From Aphidius gifuensis (lineage: Eukaryota; Arthropoda; Insecta; Hymenoptera; Braconidae), in contig NC_057788.1 in the NCBI RefSeq assembly GCF_014905175.1, positions 27,312,154-27,376,153 on the forward strand: 64,000 bases of DNA, written 5' to 3'. Under the pieces are notes generated by a model. That model made no database searches. It was not told the origin of the DNA and worked only from the letters and a program-made list of their open reading frames with translations. The position numbers were made by a program, and so were the translations under genes. Positions within the stretch are counted from its first letter, which is position 1. The number at the start of each line of letters is the position of its first letter. Below are positions 41,426 through 52,230 of this stretch, piece by piece.

Positions 41426-42223
41426 CAACGAGTATAACAGAATAGTGTGTCCTAATATAATATACCAATATCTCAAAGTTATAGTTTAACAGTAACTCTA
41501 CTCTACAACACAATGGCTATATATGTCTACTAAAATATTTGCTATTTTTTCAGCAATAAAAATACTTGTCTAATAAATTTAAAAAGAAAAAAATGCGATC
41601 AACATTTAAAAAAAAAATATCTATAAATAATGAATTTGTAATTAATGCCAAGTTTATTAATTTAAAAGTATAATTTTTTTTTTTTTTTTCAAGTTTATAT
41701 ACAGTAAATTATATGAAGGTGACATTGCATAGTTGAATGCAGTCATGAATATTCTGAGACGTGCAGTTACTCTTGGTAAATAATAAAAGGTAAAAACCAA
41801 AAAAAGAGAAAAACTGAAAGATATATGTGTCTTGTGATGAAAAAACTAAGCATCAGTAAAATTTATATTTTATATTTTGTGATAGTGTAGAAGTTGGTAT
41901 TGGGATGATGCATTTTGCTGAAGTTTAAGTGTACCCTGTGTCCATGGACTATGTCTGACAGGACGTTGACTTGTAAGTGAGGTTTTCTCATTTCATAATT
42001 TTTTTTTTCATTTTAAATGGCATGTGCAATGAAAAAGACTTGTGTTGTGTTAGTGGAAAATATTCCTGGAATTTTCTGGATCAAGCAGACAGTAGTAAAA
42101 ACTATTGCAATGAAAAGAGATAGAAGCAACAAAAGACAAGGTGGATGGGACGCTTGAAAAAGGATCAGATATTACGTTGTCGTTACGCGACACCCTGACG
42201 TTGTCGTTTACATTTACCTTTTT

Positions 42224-42247
42224 GTATATATATATATATATGTATAT
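42224..42247. repeat. (TA)n microsatellite
   Basis: About ten TA units immediately before the GC-box-like island at 42.28 kb. Confidence 0.85.
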
Positions 42248-42279
42248 CTCAAGTATAAAATTTAGTTTGGTTCTTTTGG

Positions 42280-42400
42280 TAGAAGGCGTGGTCAGTGCTC
42301 AACGGTAACGCGCACCTTTGCACCTGCTCATCATGACTAAAGGACACGCCCTCTCGCGGAATTTCGCTTTTCTCGGTGCCGCCCTCTGCTCTCTTATTTT
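42280..42400. promoter_or_regulatory. Island with paired GC-box-like sites and an E-box
   Basis: AGGCGTGG at 42284-42291 and ACACGCCCT at 42344-42352 are opposed KLF/GC-box-like sites. CACCTG at 42321-42326 lies between them. The block is rich in CG and follows a TA microsatellite. No exon is evident. Regulatory use is inferred from motif density only. Confidence 0.25.
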
Positions 42401-44665
42401 ATCTCACTTTATCTCAGCAACTTGAAGGATTCCCAAGTTGCTGCTTCTCTTTTTTTCTCTATTGTACTCATCTTCAATGTGTACCTATACTGTGTATAGT
42501 TTGGTGCTCCCACTACCAACATCAACTTTTAACACTATGGATATGCACCTCCACCTCCATCGAACACCACCCAACTACCCCACCACCCTTTCCACCGAAG
42601 AAGCATTTCTGTCTGTCAAGTTTTTTTTATTTTTATTATGATTCTTCTTCGTTTACTTATGTATCATCATCTATTTTTTTTTTTTTATTTTCAGAATAGC
42701 ATTGTGTTGAAGAATTTTTATATTCAAATATCTACATAACGAATCATCAGTTATCTCTACTTTTGCAATTTTTATTTTATTTTATTTTTTTTTCTTAATA
42801 ATATTTTCTATTATTAGAAAAAGTCTACTTCTATCTAACAACTGATATCTTATAATATATATATAAACTTAACCTCTCATCTCCTTTAAGATATGTATAT
42901 CTCAAGAAGACAACAATATGATTCAATTCTTGGTGATGAGGCATATTGTACATATACAACTATATATAACAAATGTAATTTAAAACAATATAGCATGTTT
43001 TGGATGATACAGTAGTTAAAATTATACTGTGTAATACAATCTGATATGCTAACCAGAGGCAAAATGTCGGAAGTTATGCTAAAGCAACAAGGTTAGGCAT
43101 TCCCCTATTTAGCAACATCTCAAAGAGTATATCTACATGCACACGCATGCAGTAATTATCGTCTTAATGAAGCACACGATCGATATAATGTGATGATATG
43201 CCTCAGGAAATACCAAATCACAAATTATCTACTCACATATATTTATATACATATGCACACAAAAACAGCTATATATATTTTATAGTTTCAAGTTTTGTTC
43301 GTATCTACATATAGACATTCATACATAAACTTATAAACTATATAAAAAAAAAAAAAGAAGATTTTACACTGGACTTTCTTTGTATTAACGACTATTTTAT
43401 TTTTATGTCAAACTATTCAAATTTAACGATGGAAAAATAAAACGCACTAAATCTATATACGTCAATACAGACTATATTTTAATGCATATATATTGATCGT
43501 AAAATAGAAAAGCTTTTTGATCATTATATACTATTTTATATAGCTCTGGTATTTTATACTATTTTCTTCATAGACATGTGAATATATATAATATAAATTT
43601 TCTTATTTTAACGCACATATTTACGACGTATGAAATGGTAAATTTTACAAAACTCGTATTGTCATAATGTGATGATGACGAATTGAATTAATACGTTGAA
43701 AAAGTGATGGTAAAGTCCATCTTGAAAAATTGAATTATGTAGTCAGTAAGGGAGAGTAATATACTGTTGGAAAAAATGAGCAATGAGATATTTTTTTAAT
43801 GACAAAAATATATATTTTTTATAATGAAAAATAATAATAAATTTTAAGAGTAGCACGTGGATGTTTGCGACGCGCGCCACTCTAAATATCAAGTCCATGT
43901 TGCTTGTATATCCATCGAGAGGGTGCTTTTATATCCCTCGTAATACTCCCCCCCACTTGTTGTGCTTTTACCGTGTTGCTATGTTGCCTTGTGTATCGAG
44001 AAAGTTCAACGCAAAGCCAGACGATGCTTTTTATCCCATTCCCTCAAAATATTGCTGAATCAACAGGCGTTTTATACAACTATATATTTTCTCTCCCTCA
44101 AATATTATTTCAACCCTTCGTTATATTTTTTGAATGACTCATTGTCATCATTGAAATCATCACTTGTATTTGTCCCCTCAACTAACAATCATCATCAAAA
44201 GCTTTTATAAAAAAAAAATTTTCGCTTTATTTTTTTTTTTCAAGTTTAAAATAAACTTTTATTAAAAATTTTACATTATAATTATTTTTATTTAATTTTA
44301 TTATGTAAAGATTGAATATTTGAAAGAGTTTTATGTAAATTTTAATTTTATTATTAATATTTACAAATGTAATATTAATGGGAATGTGTAAATTATTGAA
44401 AATCGTGATGAGAATTTATGTAAATTTAATACGGAAATACGGAAATGTATTTTTGATGAATCTTCATATGAAAAGTATTTATAAAAAATTTATAATAATC
44501 AACACGTCGTTTCGACAAGTTTTTGATAAAATCCATAGATCATTGGTGAAAGTAAGTTAAATTTAACTAATATACAAGGGTGATAAAAAAAAAGGGTTAT
44601 ACGTATTCAACATCAGGATCTTTAACTCGTCTGTTGGATAGCCAAGACCTCCGCCTTTGACTTAC

Positions 44666-44735
44666 TTGGTATGCAAGTAGCACAGCCATTCATCTCTCGA
44701 TCTCCGGCAGTCCCAACCTCCGGATATAAATTAGC
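44666..44735 (-). other. Possible noncoding first exon with strong donor
   Basis: On the minus strand a GC-rich stretch containing CCGGAGGTTGGGACTGCCGG leads to GCATACCAA|GTAAGTCAAAG, a near-perfect donor. No acceptor precedes it, but TTTATATCC sits just upstream in a position where a core promoter could be. A short ATG frame (MNGCATCIP) starts within it, but splicing to the 27.8-kb exon in that frame would hit a stop, so it would act as an upstream ORF or untranslated exon. The left boundary is a guess. Confidence 0.25.
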
Positions 44736-44814
44736 TTTTGTTTAGCATTCAATGCAAGAAGTAACCTTACTCTTCTATTTCATTCACTCTACCTTTTACT
44801 CTTACCCCCATATT

Positions 44815-44836
44815 TATCTATCTATCTATCTATCTC
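44815..44836. repeat. (TATC)n microsatellite
   Basis: Five ATCT units, about 80 bp upstream (minus sense) of the possible first exon at 44666-44735. Confidence 0.9.
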
Positions 44837-47800
44837 AATCACACTTTTATAAATTTATACGTACGAATAAAGCTTTTTACAATTTGTCTATACAATTAAT
44901 CCAACTTTTTTCCTAGCAATTAAAACATTTATACTTTTTTTTTTTTTTTAATTGCCATTTGAAAGAAAATTTATACTTTTGATGTTTTGTAAATGTAAAT
45001 TTTCAGTATTTCTATGTATTAAATGGACCAACTTGTTTTATATTAAAATTTTTGAAAATTTATAAACTTTTAAAATTTTACTTTTAGGGTAAATTAAAAT
45101 TATATATACAGAATAAAAGTTTCATCCAAATGCATGATTGAAATGAAGTTTTTAAAAATATAAAAAAAAAATGAAATGATAAATTTTTTACTTCAATTGA
45201 AATACTTAGTTGTGAAACTGAAAAGCTTTGAATATAGATAAAGTTGACTAATTAATAAATGTGAAAATGCATTAGCATGAGACGTCCACACAGTAAAATC
45301 GGACACGGGTTAATGTTGAGTCAGATGGGGGTTTTGGCTTTTTGGTTTTGGCACAAAACTATATATATATAACCAAGAGGAATTATAAAATAATAAAGAC
45401 AAAATTACGTAATGCGAGGATCAGATGAGAATTAGAGGACAATGAGGAGATGGCTAACAGCCTTGTTAGATATCTTTGCACAAGTGTATATGTGTATGAG
45501 AAAAAGAGACATAGAGATATAGTAAATTGGTTGTTGGTAGAGGTTAAGAGACAAAATATAATGGGGATATATTCACCCCACGTTAGAAAGGGATGAAGTA
45601 GTTTGAAAACCAGACGTCTTAATGTTTGCAACGTCTGCCTGTGTTAACCTATAACCCCTCTCTCCTTGAATCTTTGACATTATGTGTTTCCAATAAAATC
45701 ATAATCCAATTTCAAATGCTATATCGATCAATATCTATATATCCATTTTATATGCAAACATAAATATAAAAACAAAATGTAAAATTTTAGTTAAAGGTTT
45801 TTTTTTTACTTTTTTTAAAATTATTTTACTTTTATAATGAAATATTTTTTTTCAAATAGAAAATGACACCAAAATATATATAAAATTAGTAGTCTACAAG
45901 CAAATAGCAACTTTGTAAATGCTAACAATGTTATGTAATTAGGTAAAAAGTTGTGTAATCAAGAAGTACATCTTCACAGAGTGATTGCCACAACGTATTT
46001 CTATCTTTCTCTTTTTAAACCCACCCTCTTTGATTTGCTTTTGCACACCCTATCTTCTTCGTATTAAAATAGTCACTAGAAATGAGTGGAAGAAATAAAT
46101 AGAAAGAGAAAAAAAGAATCAGTGAGTGTGAGTTGTGCTCTGCATATCTTAAAACCCAGGGGTTGGGAAGGAAGCTGAGAAGACTCTACGGATTTTTTTT
46201 TTTTCGCTGCGATTCATATCACAAAAGGGGGTGGCATAAATTTTTTAACCCATGATTTTCTTTCTACTATATATACATTGATGAAAAAAAATACAATAAA
46301 AAAAATAAATATATATTTATATTAGCTTTTTAATTTAAGAACTTGAAAATGAAAAAATAAAAAAAAAATTTATTATTTTTTGCTGATTGCATTTTGAAAA
46401 TCGATATTAAATCTAAATAAAAAAAAATTTAAAAGAAAAAAAAAATGATGATTGTGTGTTGTGATTGAGTTTAGATAATAGAAGTGTCAGCATTTTTTAT
46501 CATTGCAAATATATTTCAATGGCGATTACTTTGTATGCAGTAGTATGGGGACTGAAATTATTGTCACGTCATTAGTTGTTTATATAAATGCTCACGTGCC
46601 AACATGAGCCAGTCAACTTAAAATATATATTTATATCCATATGTAACATTGTAAAACAGCACTCAATATTACAGTGTTGCAACCTCGCAAAATTGTTGAG
46701 AAATTATTATTTTTTTTAATTGTGCAAATGAGCTAAAACATTTGTATTTTGACTATGTATTTTGTATCTAATTTCATTTTGAAAAAAAATTAATAAATAA
46801 ACTTATATAAATACAGAGTCAAAATTACAGTGTCTATTTTCATTTTTATTTTTTAAAACACTTGATGGAGGCATCATGTTTACATAAATTTAATATTTCA
46901 TATAAACCAAATTACGGTTGCATGGATAATTTTAATTCGAGTCTTGTTAGCTGTTGAATTAGCTTAAAAAATTTTTCAAGAAAAATAAAATAATAATAAA
47001 TTTGTTTTTTATATTTTTAAACAAGGGGAAATGAGGTGAAGATTAAATAAAAACACGAGCTTTAATGTTCAAGTGAAAAGGGAGAAAAAAAAAAAAAACA
47101 AAATTATATGTATATGAAAAAAGGAAAAATAAAATAAAAAAATGAAAATACTGAAGAAACGGACTCTAAGACAAATAGCTGAGGGAAAACAAAGCGTATT
47201 ATAAATACGAGAGGTCGAGGAGAATCTCCCTCGAAGGGAATGGCAGAAATTCTTTGCGAAAAAAAAAATAAAATAAAAGGGCAGTCGTTTTTTTTTTTTC
47301 TTTCCTTTACCCTACTGTTGAAAAATAACGGAAAGAGGTGACAACGACACGGCATTTATGACCGGACGGGAGTTACATTTTTACTTTTTTCAACAATGAA
47401 AAAGCCAGACTTCTTTCACCATTCACTTTGCCATCTTAAAACCTGCAAATTACAATTTTTCTTTCCTGTCTATTCCTCGAATTTTCATTTCTTTTTTCTT
47501 GTATTATATATATACCCATTGTCAAACAACAATATTCATAACTATTATAATTTATTTATTTAGTTTATTTTTATTTTATTCATTTTGATAATAATATTAA
47601 ATAGCATATTCAAATAAATACAATTATTGTATATATAAATTCACATAATATGAATATTCATATAGTTGGTTCAAAGATTTGCGGCCATTTAAATTGAATT
47701 TTATGGACTCTAAAGTTGTAATATGAGATGAATACATATTAGATTTCAATTAAGTCTATCATAATTCCAATAAATAAAAGCCTAATAGAGTCTTAGAAAT

Positions 47801-48139
47801 TTTCTATTATAAAATTGATTCAACAAAAAAAATAAACAAAACTGCACAGGAAAAAGTTTGCATTTACTGTATCACTCCGATAATATAAAAAAATAATAAA
47901 AGAATTTCTATATACTAATGTAACGTACGGAATAATGTAAATTTATTTTGATTAAATTAATTAAATAATAGTTCTAAAAAATAAGTTGAATTTTAAAATA
48001 AATCGAAACTTTATAGAGCTACTTTTTCTGTGCCGCTTAAATAGTTCATAAAAATGATCAAATGATTTTTATTGTTTTAGGACACGAATCAATAGATAAA
48101 AGAAAAAACTTAATAAATAAAAAATTTTAAAAGACTTAC

Positions 48140-48247
48140 ATTAGGTCGAGTGTGACTGCGTTGATTCAGCTGCCAAGCTGCCGTGGTTGGCTGAAAGTGT
48201 TCCTTTCCCCAGGATCCAGTGTCGAAGGGATTTTCACCTATATGCCC
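48140..48247 (-). CDS. Internal coding exon, 36 codons, of an unidentified long gene
   Basis: Read on the minus strand, a T-rich stretch ends in TTTGTTGCAG, the exon follows, and it closes at CCTAAT|GTAAGTC, a near-perfect donor. The exon is 108 bp. Of its three frames, two meet a stop within the first dozen bases and one is open for all 36 codons, beginning GHIGENPFDTGSWGK and ending LNQRSHTRPN, with both ends in phase 0. Base composition is about half GC, while the flanking sequence is strongly AT-rich. The peptide is hydrophilic, with two tryptophans near positions 13 and 25, and has no signal peptide, membrane segment or zinc-finger pattern. It is symmetric, so it could be skipped in frame. 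I do not recognise the family. The exon call is fairly sure; function is unknown. Confidence 0.75.
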
Positions 48248-48835
48248 CTGCAACAAATAAAAAAAAAAAAAAACCAACTCTATTAATTTATATACAGTAA
48301 AATAAATTTAAAATAAATAAAAAAAATTATTTATCTATAATATGAAGAAAGAATTTTAAGAACCGAGAGAAAAGAGCGAGCTAAGATCGTACATCGTAGA
48401 CTTTCATAAATTTACGAGTTTCGCGGCGATTCTTTTGGCCATTCTCCCCATCCGGTGAATTTTTTCATATAATATATTCTTGAAAAAGGCTGTATGGAGA
48501 GTATAAGAAAAAAAAAAAAGGCAGGGAAAAAGTATATCACTAAAAAAAGAAAAGAAAAATAGCAACTTGGCTTCTTCTCCTTGACTTTACACCCCATAAG
48601 CCTTATTTTCTTTTAACTCATCTTCTAACCTAGAATATTTTTCGTGTGCTTCTTTAAAATATAAATCAAGTGTTATAATGAGAACGATTCGTCTTTCAAA
48701 AAAAAAAATAAAAAATTATATTTTTTTTTTATCTCACCTATACACATATTCAAGCCACATCAAATTGCATTATAAAAAATAATATTTTTTAAATTACATT
48801 CTCAAATTTAAATAATATAATATTACGCATATGCC

Positions 48836-48860
48836 AAAAAAAAAAAAAAAAAAAAAAAAA
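48836..48860. repeat. 25-base poly(A) run
   Basis: One of the longest homopolymers in the window. No target-site duplication or retroposed body is visible around it. Similar runs of about 20 A occur at 7696-7716 and near 21505. Confidence 0.8.
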
Positions 48861-49030
48861 GAAAATAATAATTTTCAATAAAAATAAATATTTAATAAAA
48901 AAATGTATATTATAAATTGATTACCAAGCATTATACTGCAAGTTTACAATTAACTTTTTATACATTTTATAAATGTAAATTATTAAAACGTAATTTAATA
49001 TGATTATTTGCTTTTATACTTATAAACAAT

Positions 49031-49052
49031 TTATTCAGTAAATACTGAATAA
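49031..49052. repeat. 22-bp perfect palindrome
   Basis: TTATTCAGTA and TACTGAATAA are exact inverted arms of 10 bp around AA. The second arm runs directly into the direct repeat at 49052-49092. Confidence 0.6.
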
Positions 49053-49092
49053 GCATATACAATGTTGTCATCTATACTCATATAGCATATAC
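49052..49092. repeat. Direct repeat AGCATATAC, two copies 32 bp apart
   Basis: AGCATATAC occurs at 49052-49060 and 49084-49092. The following bases are similar too (AATGTTGTC and GATTGTCC). The spacing is three helical turns. Confidence 0.5.
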
Positions 49093-50369
49093 GATTGTCC
49101 ATTTATAAATGTTTTATATATCGATTCATGTTTCTAATCGATAAACACATTGTTTTATTTTTTTTTAATTTCTATTTTACTCTTTTATGCTTATGTTCTT
49201 CAACTGCGAGGATAAATGTATTATTAACATATGTGTGGTATATGTGAGTATGTTTGTATATTTGCCACAGTGGAAATAAACAGTCAGCAAGGTAAATAAC
49301 TCGACTGGGTTGTTACGTACACAGTTGAGGACGCACTCCTTTCTGAGGCACGTCGAAGCTAACTTTTTTATTTTTATACATTTTTTTCTTCACTGTTTTT
49401 TTTAAACTTTTTTTATTCATAAAAATACAAACAATCATGCTCACAGTGTAGATGTGTGTAGAGAATAAAATAAAAAAAAATAACAAAAATAAAAATAATA
49501 ATAAAGAGTGAGAGAAAATAAAAAGAGGGCTACATTATGAACCTCATTTGCATATGTGTAAATGCACTTGGATACACATATGCACATTTATAATACACTT
49601 GTTATTGAATGTGTTGATTGTTGTAATTGCATTATTAAAAAGAAGCTAGAGCTTGAGGACAAAAGAAATTTATATTTATAAAACAACAATAAATTGATGA
49701 TAATAGCAGGATGGAAAGAAGTTAAAATGACAAATAAAACAAACAAATAATCGATCAATAAATGTAGCTTCTTTTTTTTTTTAATATACAAATAAGTTCA
49801 TATATATAAAAAATATAAACACAAGAATTAATAAACAAGCAATATTCATTTTATTATTTATTTATATTAAACTGACATCAACACTTATTGGCTATTGTTG
49901 TGATTTGATATGTTGCATATTTTATAAATCATCAAGCATCAAATAAAACAATAATGCAATTTTATTCAAGCTAGCATTATGTAACAGCTAAAATTCATAA
50001 TAATAATTTTTATGATAACACGATGACAAGTTGATAAAAACATAGAGAACAAAATGAATTAAATTTAGAAAATCAATGATGATGATTATGTATATTTTTT
50101 AATTGAATTACATATTTGAGTAGTCGGATTTGATAAGACAGATTTGATGTCTGTACATTAAAGTAGTTCTTCAAAAAAAAAAATAGCAGGTATATATGTA
50201 AAATATGAACTATTTAAATTTGTAATAATAATCAAGTAAATTTACTGTTTGGTTAAATAATGCGAGTGTTCGTGTTACGAATAAATGAAACATGTATATA
50301 TAACTCAAGATGAAGAGGAAGAAGAAGAAAAAGAAGAAGAGATGTGACAATAAACTCAAGAAGTTGTAT

Positions 50370-50438
50370 CACGTTGAAAATAATCTACTGAATGTAATCT
50401 CAAAGTATTTGAGATTATTTCTGAATTCATTCAACGTG
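50370..50438. other. 69-nt hairpin with 9-bp base stem and 10-bp tip stem
   Basis: CACGTTGAA (50370-50378) pairs perfectly with TTCAACGTG (50430-50438). Further in, TAATCTCAAA (50395-50404) pairs with TTTGAGATTA (50408-50417) around a 3-base loop GTA. The middle is an asymmetric internal loop of 16 and 12 bases. Length is like a pre-microRNA, but the tiny loop and large internal bulge argue against that. It matches no microRNA I know. Confidence 0.45.
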
Positions 50439-51092
50439 TTTCACGTGTTGTGTACATACACAAAAATTGTATACGTGTTTTAAATTCTCACCAATATATA
50501 TATACAACGTACAAAAAATTGAGAAAGGTGTGAAAAATTTTATATATGATGGCAAAATAAAATAAAGCATTGCAGAGTTAAGACAGGACTGTATAATTGG
50601 CAATATCTATCGAATTTAAACAATAAATCTCGAAAAAAAAAATACAAAAGCTCTCAAGGGGCTTCAAAATTCGAGGCAATAAAACACTGGGTGGTATCAC
50701 AAACTAAAAAGATATATGTATGTATTTTAGCATTTGAAAAATAAAATCAAAAAAGGAAATTTAAATGATATAACATATATAAAAATATACATTTTATTGT
50801 GAGAATAATAATTTTGACATAAAAAAAATGGTCGATTGTTGTATTTGTTTGTATTGAATAACAAATAATTGAATGATAATTACAATGAAATTAATTATTG
50901 TTATATAAAATTATATAAATGAAACAATTGTCACACAATTTGCGTTATGATAAAAATAAAAAGAGGGGTTTACATATTGAAAATATCTCGAGTAACATAG
51001 GCAGCTGCAACTGACACTATGATTACATGAAAGTTGTTTGTGGACGGGGTTTACAGATGTTGCACCGAAAGTAAAGTGAGGCGTAAACTCAC

Positions 51093-51130
51093 CGATAAAC
51101 AATATAAAAGCTGGCCTCGAATGAACGATA
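51093..51130 (-). CDS. Possible 38-bp exon with strong splice sites
   Basis: The minus strand shows TTTTCTCATCTCTTCCCCGTGTAG, an excellent acceptor, then 38 bp, then TATCG|GTGAGT, an excellent donor. All three frames are open, so the coding phase cannot be chosen. The frame ending in phase 0 reads SFIRGQLLYCLS, and it would connect to the phase-0 exon at 48.2 kb. Another frame stays open through the donor for about 60 codons, so a longer exon is possible. It could also be a noncoding 5' exon. Confidence rests on splice signals only. Confidence 0.35.
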
Positions 51131-51860
51131 CTACACGGGGAAGAGATGAGAAAATATATAAACGAACAGGATATGTGAATACAATATATATACAAATATA
51201 AATATACAGACACACGCAAGTATAAATATATATAAACAAAAATTTGTATACAAACGTAAGAAAAAAAAAAACGTAAAATAAATAAATGAAAGATATAAAA
51301 AATAATAAAAAAAAAAATAAGTCAGGGCATTGACATTAGAATATACATATGAATTACTTGAATAAACAAAAATATATATTTGGAAAAAAATAAATGTCAC
51401 TTACATGGAAAGTCAATTTGCATTCACGAGTATTACGTTTTAATACAGTAAAATGAAATAAAAAAAAAAAAATGTATATGTACTTCTTCAACACTGGATA
51501 AAATAATAAGAATAAATATTCATATTTTTTTGTATTGATTTATTTCTATATTTGTGAGAAATAAGAAATAAAAAATAATCTATAGAATGATAAAACAAAA
51601 AATTGCTAAGGGCTGAATGAATACATTATGTTTATATGAAAAATTAAATACGTGCTTTTTTTTCTTCGTCTTATAAGCACATAATTTAAAGAAAAAAAAA
51701 ACTATTATTATTATTTTTATAATTTTCTGAGAAATATTATTAATATCACTCATCATACAAGAGTGTATGTAATTTATTGTTTATTTTTAAAATATATTTA
51801 TTTTATTTATTTTTTAAACTTCCCTTTATTTATTCATTCATTTTTTTTTCTCTCGTCAAG

Positions 51861-51874
51861 CACACACACACACA
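51861..51874. repeat. (CA)n microsatellite
   Basis: Seven CA units in otherwise T-rich sequence. Confidence 0.85.
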
Positions 51875-52019
51875 TTCCCATCATTGAAATTTGCATAAAT
51901 ATATAAATAAATATTTTTTAGTAAATTTAATTTTTTTTCTTGTTAATATTTTTTATTATTATTATTTATTATTGTTATTTTTTCTTTTGAGAATCGTTAT
52001 GCTTAACGATGGTAAATAG

Positions 52020-52230
52020 CGGCAATGGCTAGATACTGGTTGAGACGAGTAAATGTTATGTGGCCGAGCGTGGTTGCGGCCTCTAAAAATAAATGTGTTG
52101 TTTATTCACAAGTAAACCGGATGCCAGTGTTTGCTTTGGAGCAAATTGTTTTGTTCAATTTTGCTGAGGCACGAAGCGAGAAAAAAATAAAAAACGCGGC
52201 ACGCGGCTCTCCTCAAAACTCACGAAAATA
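52020..52230. other. GC-balanced island with a 68-codon plus frame
   Basis: A compact block with CG dinucleotides follows a long T-rich region. The plus strand reads MARYWLRRVNVMWPSVVAAS and onward to a stop. No splice sites frame it, and I recognise no domain. It could be a conserved noncoding element. Confidence 0.25.

Larger units (their letters stand above)
27758..48139 (-). other. Large intron-like interval between two minus-strand exons
   Basis: About 20 kb of AT-rich sequence with poly(A)/poly(T) runs, microsatellites and scattered GC-balanced islands separates the 108-bp exon from the MDHD exon; the first 126 bp are the MDHD exon itself. If both exons belong to one transcript, this is a single intron, possibly with internal promoters (see 44666 and 28920-29000). 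No transposon-like coding sequence was seen in it. That it is one intron is inferred. Confidence 0.45.

Noticed and set aside
41886..41972. Plus-strand sequence between an acceptor-like TTTGTGATAG and a perfect GTAAGT donor
   Set aside because: All three frames contain stops, so it is not a coding exon; a noncoding exon cannot be excluded.
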